Assembly (NCBI RefSeq): GCF_047731265.1
Contig: NZ_CP159835.1
Location: 2,108,001-2,172,000, forward strand
DNA length: 64,000 bases
Source of the DNA: Patiriisocius sp047731265
Lineage (GTDB): Bacteria; Bacteroidota; Bacteroidia; Flavobacteriales; Flavobacteriaceae
Reading direction: 5' to 3'
Part shown: piece by piece, positions 36,255 through 43,608 of the stretch
Numbering within the stretch: position 1 is the stretch's first letter
Layout: every line of letters starts with the position of its first letter
Translations under genes and position numbers: made by a program
The notes under the pieces: model-generated
Databases searched by the model: none
Told to the model about the DNA's origin: nothing
What the model saw: only the letters and a program-made list of their open reading frames with translations

Positions 36255-37418
36255 TTATGCTTTTCTAAATAGAGATATAAGCCCTATTATTGGACCAAGA
36301 GCGAGGAATACAAAGCAATACTCAATGGCTATGTGTTTAGACAGAAAAGATAGTAACTGAATACTAATAATTGAAATAGCGAAGCCCAGACTCGTTACAA
36401 TAGTTAAAGCAGTTCCTTTAAGCTGGTTGCTCGCATTTTTAGCTACTAATGCTGAAAATAGAGGTGAATCTGTAATTACAGAAATTCCCCAAATTAATAG
36501 AAAACCTATAAACAATGGAAAACTAAGGTTTAAAATAAAGGGAGAAATCAAGCAACAAATTCCAGAAATAAGCAAGGCGATACTAGCAGTTTTTTTCATT
36601 CCAATAGCTTCAGAAATATAACCCCCAGTAATACAACCCAGACTTCCTATGGCAATTATAATAAAAGACCACAAAGATATGTTTGTCGATATTTCGGGAT
36701 TAAATTCAATATATCTAAAGAGTAGTAAAGGAAGGAAAGCCCAAAACGCATACAGCTCCCACATGTGCCCAAAGTAACCGTAAGCAGCTACTTTTAAGTC
36801 TTTGTTTCTAAAAACTTTAAAAAACGCATTCAATTTAACTTCTTTTAAAGGCTGTTGAAAGGGGCCTCTTTTAACAAATAGGAGTATTAATAGCCCGCCA
36901 ATTACCGCCATTCCTGAAGTTATAATAAGTACCAATCTCCAATCAAAAGTTCCAACAAAGGCTTTAGTTGCGTGAGGAAATGCAGTTCCAAGTACGAGCG
37001 CTCCCACCAAGTACCCTAAAGATTTTCCTAGTCCTTTGTCAAAATAGTCGGATGCTATTTTCATTCCTACAGGATATATTCCCGCTAGAAAAAACCCTGT
37101 GGCACCCCTAATTATGGTTAAAGTTACTATGGTATTTTCGCTAATGAGTGTCAAGGCATTTACTCCAGCACCAGCTAATGCACAGATAAAAAACACCAGA
37201 GAAGGGTTGTATTTGTCTGAAATGGTGAGAATTGCAAAAAGCAATGTCCCTGCTATAAAGCCTAGTTGAACCGCAGAGGTTAATGTCCCTAGCGCTTCGT
37301 TATTTAAATTAAAAGTTGTGATTAGTTCAGTAAGCACTCCATTGCCTGCAAACCACAGAGAAGTACAGCAAAACTGCGCAATTACAATAATAGGGAGAAT
37401 GTGCCTCGCGGTTTGCAT
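36255..37418 (-). CDS. MFS family permease
   Basis: The 387-residue inner-membrane protein has about 12 transmembrane helices. The inter-helix motif between TM2 and TM3 (ISDKYNP) and TM4 region (RGATGFFLAGIYPVGMKIASDYF) fit the major facilitator superfamily, where the fourth helix often carries an Arg-Gly-rich signature. The substrate is unknown. The 320 bases upstream hold no recognisable gene. Confidence 0.85.
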   Translation of the reverse strand: MQTARHILPIIVIAQFCCTSLWFAGNGVLTELITTFNLNNEALGTLTSAVQLGFIAGTLLFAILTISDKYNPSLVFFICALAGAGVNALTLISENTIVTLTIIRGATGFFLAGIYPVGMKIASDYFDKGLGKSLGYLVGALVLGTAFPHATKAFVGTFDWRLVLIITSGMAVIGGLLILLFVKRGPFQQPLKEVKLNAFFKVFRNKDLKVAAYGYFGHMWELYAFWAFLPLLLFRYIEFNPEISTNISLWSFIIIAIGSLGCITGGYISEAIGMKKTASIALLISGICCLISPFILNLSFPLFIGFLLIWGISVITDSPLFSALVAKNASNQLKGTALTIVTSLGFAISIISIQLLSFLSKHIAIEYCFVFLALGPIIGLISLFRKA

Positions 37419-37739
37419 ATGGTAAAAGTAATGAAGCCTTTTTTAACATTTTGTTGAAACACAATCTATTTAGCCTAGAGATAATGTTCTTTTAATTAAA
37501 GTCGATTTGGGTGCAGTTTCCGTTTTAAAAATACATCTTATATTGCTGTAGTTAATAGAATATGGAGCCTTGTAATTTATGTGCCTACCTTAATTTGCCT
37601 TTAATAGTTGTCGTTATTACTATAATTATTATTTGAGACCGTACTCTAGTAGCTCGTTTAAATGGCAAAAAATATCATAAGTAAAAATTTGTTGTATAAA
37701 ATAGTCGCTAAACTATCTATCTAAAATATAGTAAAGTAA
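37419..37739. other. intergenic region without recognised features
   Basis: About 320 AT-rich bases separate the MFS gene from the DUF1272 pseudogene. I see no open frame with a recognisable protein, no RNA gene and no strong hairpin. Confidence 0.5.
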
Positions 37740-38031
37740 CTACCTGTTCTTGGTAAACATGTTTTTAAATCTTTCTAAAGCAATTTTAAAATCTGATTCC
37801 ACAATGGGCTTGTGAGTAACCTCCTTCGTAGGTAGGTGTTCTACTAACTGACTTTTTGGTCCTTTGGGTCTTTTTTCAAAACCTCTATAACAAATGTGGC
37901 ACACACATTTTGCAATATGTCTTTTACACAACCTTTACAAAAGCACATTCGTAAGTTCAAATCATAGCCTCTTCACGATCAGGCGGAAGTGGCTTGCCGC
38001 AGTTTTCACAGTTAGGAGGGAGTTCAAGCAT
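37740..38031 (-). pseudogene. DUF1272 domain pseudogene
   Basis: Read from the ATG at 38029-38031, the frame gives MLELPPNCENCGKPLPPDRE followed by EAMI, matching the start of the small Cys-rich DUF1272 family. A TGA (37957-37959) replaces the expected Cys codon. One base is missing in the T run near 37937 (GCTTTTGTAAAG) and two bases are gained in the GT run near 37903. Beyond these, the family phrases CHICYRGFEKRPKGPK reappear in a shifted frame. Three separate lesions mean the gene is dead unless the sequence contains errors. A 64-residue open frame over its end starts only at a TTG and is a leftover of this gene. Confidence 0.85.
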
Positions 38032-38067
38032 CTCTTAGTCGTTTAGTGGATTAAAAGTATTTAAAGT

Positions 38068-38452
38068 CTAATTATTTGTGTTTTCAATAAGTTGTAATAC
38101 CTTTTCAATCGATAGATCCTTTTTCTCTTTTAAATCTGCCATCACTTTTGTCAAAAACTTTTTTGGACCACGCGGGTATCCTATCTCATAATCTGGAGCG
38201 ATTACGATACCTTCATAATTGACCCCATTTAGATCTAGATACAACTTCACTTGACAGTCCAAATTCCCAACCAGTGGGCAGCGTCTTATCCAATACATCT
38301 AAAAATAGACCTTCGGTATTGGAGCCAATTCTTATAACGGTTGGAATAGAGAGCGATGAAAGAATCATAATTTTTGTCGCACTTTCAGATTCTGTAGCAA
38401 TTAACAAGTATACAGGATTGGTATAGGGTTTTTTAGTGGCTGTCTGAAACAC
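38068..38452 (-). pseudogene. frameshifted gene of unknown function
   Basis: Two overlapping minus-strand frames read as one protein: the upstream part has LLIATESESATKIMILSS and GLFLDVLDKTLPTGW, the downstream part NLDCQVKLYLDLNGVNYEGI and PRGPKKFLTKVMADLKEKKD. Removing one base from the C run at 38266-38268 (G run on the coding strand) joins them as GW-NLDCQ. The repaired protein is about 127 residues and I do not recognise its family. Its 5' end may also be truncated, because it abuts the DUF6265 relic. Confidence 0.6.
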
Positions 38453-38775
38453 GGCAGAAATTAAATGATAGCGCGCTTGTAGCGTCAGGTATTATCTTGA
38501 GAAACCAAGACACTGTATTTGCTGAACGAAGGAAAATTTATGAAGAAAACAATAAGATAAAGCTCTATGTTGAAACTGTTGGTCCAGAACTAAACCCGGT
38601 TGTTTTTACTTTGAAAAAAGATGCTGAGTACATGTTTGCTTTTGAAAACCCAAGAAATGAGTTCCCATCACAAATTGTCTATACGAACCCTGAGCGTAAG
38701 AAAATTAAAGCTTGGGTAGCTGGTTTTATAGGTGGTATACCACAAAAACAAGAGTTTTATTTTGTGCGTGAATAG
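38437..38775 (+). pseudogene. 5'-truncated DUF6265-type relic
   Basis: The frame is open from 38437 to TAG at 38773. It contains LNDSALVASGIILRNQDTVF, NPVVFTLKKD, MFAFENPRNEFPSQIVYTNP and AWVAGFIGG, which follow the core and end of DUF6265 proteins (exported proteins of about 150-170 residues). The N-terminal signal peptide and the first part of the domain are missing, and no ATG precedes the conserved part; only a TTG is available. I take it as a remnant left by a deletion whose other edge lies in the opposite-strand orphan. Confidence 0.6.
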
Positions 38776-38890
38776 AAAAAACAAGAAAGAACTTTCGCTT
38801 CTCTCTTTTAACGAGTTTGTAAGTTTATTTGTTCAGGCATTTTAATTGTTTTCAAACTTTTGGATTTATATATAAACCACAAACTTATTT

Positions 38891-40510
38891 TTAAACCTCC
38901 GCGTCCATCATATCTGTAACTACATAATATCTAGGATCGTCTATAGCATCTTGGATTATGGTTTCGAATTCCGGGCTCCATTTTATAAGCATCGCTTTAC
39001 AGTCGGGACTTAAATGAGTTAATGTAACGTTCTTGCCAGCATCCAAATATTTATTAGTAATTGTTCTTAGTGCTTCAACACCAGAATGATCTCCTACTTT
39101 ACTTTCAATAAAGTCTATTTCGATTGAATCAGGATCTGATGTAAAATCAAACTTTTTATTAAATGCTGAAGTGCTTCCGAAGAATAAAGGCCCCCATATT
39201 TCATATACTTTAGTGCCGTCTTCTTTAACTCGTTTACGAGCACGAATCATCGTTGCACTTTTCCATGCAAAACTTAATGCGCTCATAATTACTCCTGCAA
39301 CTACCGCAATTGCAAGATCCTGCCAAACAGTAATTGCAGAAACTGCGATCAATACGATAGCATCTGTCAATGGTATTTTGTGTAAAATTCTAAAACTACT
39401 CCAAGCAAAGGTTCCAATAACGACCATAAACATAACTCCTACTAACGCTGCAATAGGGATTTGCTCAATTAGGGGAGCGCCAAACAGCACAAAACAGAGC
39501 AATGCAACTGCTGCAACCGTACCAGATAATCTGCCGCGACCGCCAGAATTTATATTAATTATAGATTGTCCAATCATTGCACAACCACCCATACCACCAA
39601 AGAGGCCGTTTAATATGTTGGCGCCTCCTTGCGCTACACATTCACGGTTACCGCTTCCTCTAGTTTCGGTCATTTCATCGATAAGGTTGAGCGTCATTAA
39701 GGATTCTATTAACCCAATTGCTGCTAGTATTCCTGCATACGATAGTAAGGTCCAAAAATGTCCTTTAATAGTGTAGAAAAGAGTGAATATTTGATCTTGG
39801 AATGTTGGTAAACTCCCTTGTAGTCCTTGTCCACCGCCATCTTTAATAAAAGACCCAACAGTGCTAACATCTAATTTTCCAAAAATTACAATTGCGGCTA
39901 CTACGACAATAGCTACTAGTGCGGCAGGAATCTTTTTAGTTATTTTAGGAAGTCCAAACATAATTCCCATGGTTAAGCAAACAAGCCCCAACATTAAGAG
40001 TAGATTATTTCCGGTCATCCATTGCATGTTTTCTCCTACTTTTTCTTTAAACATTCCCAGTTGAGAAAGAAAAATTACAATTGCCAAACCGTTTACAAAT
40101 CCCATCATCACAGGATGCGGAATTAATCGCACAAATTTTCCTAATCGCAATACTCCGGCTAGTATTTGAATAACTCCTACTACAAGTAATGTAATAAAAA
40201 GCCATTGTAAACCAAGGTTTTCTACCGGTACGGCTAGTGCATCACCAGTGTCATTTCCTAGCTTTATCAAGCTTACCATCACTACTGCCATAGCACCCGT
40301 AGCTCCAGAAATCATCCCTGGCCGACCTCCAAAAAGAGCTGTTACAATTCCCATCATAAAAGCGCCATAGAGTCCTACAAGCGGGTCTATGCCAGCGACA
40401 AAGGCAAATGCCACTGCTTCTGGCACTAAAGCCAGCGCTACTGTTAACCCCGAAAGGATGTCATTTTTAGGGTTTTGTGTAAAATTTTTGATTGTTTTTT
40501 GAAGTATCAT
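38891..40510 (-). CDS. SulP family anion permease with STAS domain
   Basis: The 539-residue inner-membrane protein has the SulP transporter fold (signature VPEAVAFAFVAGIDPLVGLYG-type sequence near residues 28-48, with GMISGATGAMAVV after it) and about 11-14 transmembrane segments. A cytoplasmic C-terminal STAS domain of about 110 residues follows (YEIWGPLFFGSTSAFNKKF). Members carry sulfate, bicarbonate or related anions; no carbonic anhydrase is adjacent, so the ion is undecided. It is followed by a TATATTTG box upstream on its own strand. Confidence 0.92.
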   Translation of the reverse strand: MILQKTIKNFTQNPKNDILSGLTVALALVPEAVAFAFVAGIDPLVGLYGAFMMGIVTALFGGRPGMISGATGAMAVVMVSLIKLGNDTGDALAVPVENLGLQWLFITLLVVGVIQILAGVLRLGKFVRLIPHPVMMGFVNGLAIVIFLSQLGMFKEKVGENMQWMTGNNLLLMLGLVCLTMGIMFGLPKITKKIPAALVAIVVVAAIVIFGKLDVSTVGSFIKDGGGQGLQGSLPTFQDQIFTLFYTIKGHFWTLLSYAGILAAIGLIESLMTLNLIDEMTETRGSGNRECVAQGGANILNGLFGGMGGCAMIGQSIININSGGRGRLSGTVAAVALLCFVLFGAPLIEQIPIAALVGVMFMVVIGTFAWSSFRILHKIPLTDAIVLIAVSAITVWQDLAIAVVAGVIMSALSFAWKSATMIRARKRVKEDGTKVYEIWGPLFFGSTSAFNKKFDFTSDPDSIEIDFIESKVGDHSGVEALRTITNKYLDAGKNVTLTHLSPDCKAMLIKWSPEFETIIQDAIDDPRYYVVTDMMDAEV

Positions 40511-40532
40511 GTGCTCTTAAATTTTCAAGGCG

Positions 40533-40540
40533 CAAATATA
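40533..40540 (-). promoter_or_regulatory. -7 box of the SulP gene
   Basis: On the minus strand TATATTTG matches TAnnTTTG and lies 22 bases before the start codon. A TTG about 15 bases further upstream is closer than usual for a -33 element. Confidence 0.45.
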
Positions 40541-40808
40541 CTATTTTGAAAGTGGCAAGAATATTGTTTTATAGGTTAAGAAACCTAAAAATTGAAATTA
40601 ACTGAAGAATATTGCTCAATACGCGTAAAACCACTTTAATATGAGTGTAAAATGAGTTTTGTAGGATATTATTATGAGATTTTACTGAAGGTATTGTTTA
40701 CTATTAAATTGTAATTTTGATTTATGTTTATTATGTATATGGTTTAAAATGAAACATAAAGTAAATTTTTGATTTTTCAAATTTCCCTAAAAAGAAACAT
40801 TTTAAGAT

Positions 40809-40849
40809 AAAATCCTTCGCGCTCCTCATAAAGCGACGAAGGATTTTTT
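40809..40849. terminator. strong hairpin between the SulP and YHS genes
   Basis: AAATCCTTCG pairs with CGAAGGATTT, and CGC pairs with GCG inside. The plus-strand tail is TTTTTTA and the minus-strand tail TTTATCTT. The flanking genes are both on the minus strand, so it most likely ends the YHS gene transcript, about 90 bases past its stop. The rest of the 427-base gap shows nothing else I can name. Confidence 0.6.
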
Positions 40850-40937
40850 ATTTGTGCCTCTCCTGAGACCGCAATACACATTTGTTGCCTTCCCAAAAGA
40901 TAGAAGAATAGCCTATAATGTTATAACCAATTTTAAA

Positions 40938-41390
40938 TTACTGCTCTTTTGTGATCTTAATCCAATTAGCTTCGGCCTGTTTTTTTAACTGTGCTGGGTT
41001 TTCTTCCAACCATTTTTGTTTGGTGTCAATAAGTGCATTATCGTAAAACAAGTAAAGCTTCCCGTCTTCGATAGTAAAACTTTTTGGGTTGATGCTTACT
41101 TTGCTCCCTTTTGCTCCAACGGCATAGGCACAATATCCTCCGTACTTAGGCTCAAAAGATGCTGGGTTGGCTTTAAACTTTTCTTTGTTGGCATCGGAAA
41201 CAAATTTATAGTTAGCCCCATTATGCGAAGCTACAAAGGCATCCTTTCCTTCGAGTGCATTGCCATTAAAATACTCAGTAACGTCATACCCTTCTGCAAT
41301 AAAACCATTGTTATCTGCATTGATAACTCCTTTGTTTCCAGAACATGACAGTAGGAGTGTTGTGAATAGTATTGCTAGGAAATGTTTCAT
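40938..41390 (-). CDS. YHS-domain lipoprotein
   Basis: This 150-residue protein has a lipoprotein signal peptide (lipobox LLSC, Cys16) and one YHS domain. The domain shows EGYDVTEYFNGNALEGKDAF, YKFVSDANKEKFKANPASF and PKYGGYCAYAV, ending with the YHS-type tail FYDNALIDTKQKWLEENPAQ. YHS domains often bind metal, but here the role is unknown; related proteins sit in the periplasm or at the outer membrane. It stands alone. Confidence 0.88.
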   Translation of the reverse strand: MKHFLAILFTTLLLSCSGNKGVINADNNGFIAEGYDVTEYFNGNALEGKDAFVASHNGANYKFVSDANKEKFKANPASFEPKYGGYCAYAVGAKGSKVSINPKSFTIEDGKLYLFYDNALIDTKQKWLEENPAQLKKQAEANWIKITKEQ

Positions 41391-41447
41391 TTTGTTCGAT
41401 TTTTTTTTGTGGGCTTAGAACCAATTTGTTTTATTTCAAGTACGCTT

Positions 41448-41912
41448 TTAAAAAACTTTGTCTTTTCTTTTTGCGACAGCATCTTTTCTTGCCCCATACA
41501 ACATGCCTAATGTCATCCCAACGCCTGTTCCAATAGACAGTCCAATGCTAGTTCCAAATTTTGGATCAATAGCAATACCTATAGACAGACCTAAAGATGT
41601 TCCAAAGATCATCCCGTAAATTACCCCTTGTTCTGTGTAGTGGTTTTTGGGGGTTAAAGAAAATTCATTTTTTAGGAATGTTCTAAATTCAACATGCTTT
41701 TGCCTAACATATGTTTTTCTGTTTTCTGTGCTTGCCTTTAAATTGAAAGAGGTAAGTTTTTCATTTATTAATTGCAACTGGATTCCAGACAAGGCCCTTT
41801 TTTTTAAAGAAGATACCGTTTTGATAAAACAAGAATACACCTTTTTCTCCCTTTTTTTTTCGGTTTGAGATAGTAAATCATTTAAGAAATTCGAAGTTTG
41901 GTCAATATCCAT
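41448..41912 (-). CDS. hypothetical protein with glycine-zipper segment
   Basis: The 154-residue protein has a Lys-rich, mostly helical first 95 residues and a C-terminal segment GVIYGMIFGTSLGLSIGIAI followed by GTSIGLSIGTGVGMTLGMLYG. Gly every fourth residue is a glycine-zipper pattern that can form membrane helices. There is no signal peptide. No family is recognised and no partner gene is evident. Confidence 0.6.
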   Translation of the reverse strand: MDIDQTSNFLNDLLSQTEKKREKKVYSCFIKTVSSLKKRALSGIQLQLINEKLTSFNLKASTENRKTYVRQKHVEFRTFLKNEFSLTPKNHYTEQGVIYGMIFGTSLGLSIGIAIDPKFGTSIGLSIGTGVGMTLGMLYGARKDAVAKRKDKVF

Positions 41913-42012
41913 GTTGTCTTTATTTTATAAGACGTAAATATATGTATTTGTTGCGATAATCAAGCAAACGTCATTGAAGCTTCGTTTAAATGCTGTCTAG
42001 ATAGTAATGGGT

Positions 42013-43016
42013 TTACGTTATCTTATATTCAAGTTTTGGCTCAGAATAAATTTTATATTGTGTGTCAATAGTTATTGAACCCTTGTGGTTTTTAGAAATC
42101 TCTTTTAAAAATAGGGGTGTAGTTAAACCACTTTGATTAATATCAATTTTTTCATTTTTATAGACTTGTATTTTAGTGATAATTACGAGTACATCAGCAT
42201 CTTTCAAAGCATTATTCCCAATTATAATTTGCTTTTTTTGAACGAAACTTCTTTAGTGATTTGTGTTTTTGATGTCTCTGATGGAAACATTGATTCTTTG
42301 CTAACTTCAAATACCATCTCCGCTTCACGATACTGGTTTGCTTGAGGCACGTCCATTGGGCTTCCAGCTTTTTTAAGGCCAATAAATAGCTCTATTTTCT
42401 CAGGTATAAATATGGTTTCGTTATTTACTTGACGCATCAAGTTTAAAAAAATTGGAACTTGTTGTTCTTTAGCCAACGCATTTTGCATGGTTTCACTTAT
42501 AATAATATCAGGTTCATTTTTAGAATCTATTTGATATTTAGTAGCATCCTTTTTTGCGAATGTGATATCATATTCATCTAAGCCTAATTTTGAAATTACA
42601 TCTTGTACTATTTTAAAGCTAAGTGGGTTTATTTCTAAAAATGTATACTTTATATCAAGTTTGGAATATCTTAAAATAAAAGGAAGAATAAGTGTTGCGA
42701 AGGGTCCTGTGCCGGCATAGAGTATATGAAGTGGCTTTTTAACGTTAATTTTTTCTTTAATAGCTTCATTTATTCCTCTAATAAATTGTCTTGTTCTTAC
42801 CAAGTCATCAAGGCAAAGGGCTGCCCAAAATGCACCAAGAGCCTTGCCATTTTCAAATCCAATATCACTCCGTCCTTCCTCATTATCCATGTTTTGACCA
42901 CAAAGTTCCTCCAAAATATTTTTATACTCCTTGGATGCATTTGATAACTTTAGCCAGTCAATATTATCTTCAAAATATTCTGAAGTAACTCGAATTATTT
43001 CTTTTTGTAAATTCAT
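42013..43016 (-). pseudogene. SAM-dependent methyltransferase gene with a frameshift in an A7 run
   Basis: The intact part (264 codons, 42222-43016) is a class I methyltransferase: motif I is ILYAGTGPFATLILPFI (about 99-115), the acidic end of strand 2 is FLEINPLSF, and PDIIISETMQNALAKEQQ resembles the double-E region of arginine methyltransferases. It ends with a stop right after the run of seven A at 42233-42239 (T on the plus strand). Adding one A joins it without a break to the following frame, which begins QIIIGNNALKDADVLVIITK and ends at 42013. The repaired protein would have 334 residues, with a C-terminal beta-rich domain. Whether this is mutation, sequencing error, phase variation or slippage cannot be decided. 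Confidence 0.6.
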
Positions 43017-43018
43017 TA

Positions 43019-43528
43019 TTAATTGTTTTCCCAGTTGTTTTGCATCAAACTAAATTTTTGAATTTTTTCTGTATCACCATTCAGTTTTTTTATTATTGAA
43101 GTGCATAGGTTGTCAATTTCAGTATCCCATAGTTGTTTATGATTTTCGATGTGGTCAGACCATTCAAGACTTGATATCCAATTTTTGTTTTCAAAAGATT
43201 GTTCAATCCAATTTTTTGAGGTGTTTGGGTCGGAGTGTGAACGAACTCCACCACGAATAGGAAGTTTGCTATCAAGGCTATCTATAATTTGAGGTCCATT
43301 ATCAATAATCCATTCCGCCGTAATTTGGTCTAATTCCATTAGGTGTGCTGCGCGATTAAGGGTAGAAATAATATCTCGCATAGTAGGGTTTTCTTGAGCT
43401 GTTAAGATGCCTTTCTTTGACAAAATTTGAATTTCTTCCCTTGAATCGTCTTTTATTAGGCCAGCTTCTTTGACTTCTAATTTAATTCTTTCTAAATCTT
43501 GAAATTCTAATTTTGATCCACTAGGCAT
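43019..43528 (-). CDS. protein of unknown function coupled to the methyltransferase gene
   Basis: This 169-residue soluble protein starts MPSGSKLEFQDLERIKLEVK and contains the phrase PIRGGVRSHSDPNTSKNWI in the middle. It has no signal peptide and no membrane segment. Acidic and Trp-rich helical segments dominate the C-terminal half. Its stop codon is two bases from the methyltransferase start, so they are one operon and probably one functional unit. I do not recognise the family. Confidence 0.65.
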   Translation of the reverse strand: MPSGSKLEFQDLERIKLEVKEAGLIKDDSREEIQILSKKGILTAQENPTMRDIISTLNRAAHLMELDQITAEWIIDNGPQIIDSLDSKLPIRGGVRSHSDPNTSKNWIEQSFENKNWISSLEWSDHIENHKQLWDTEIDNLCTSIIKKLNGDTEKIQKFSLMQNNWENN

Positions 43529-43608
43529 TTATATAGATTTAAAAAGAGATTCAACCCAAAGAACAACACATAAGTTTTATCAACGATACACGCCCTAATA
43601 AGTTATCT

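Noticed and set aside
39171..39776. Long plus-strand open frame of about 200 codons inside the SulP gene
   Set aside because: It is antisense to a well-conserved permease and its protein has no recognisable feature.
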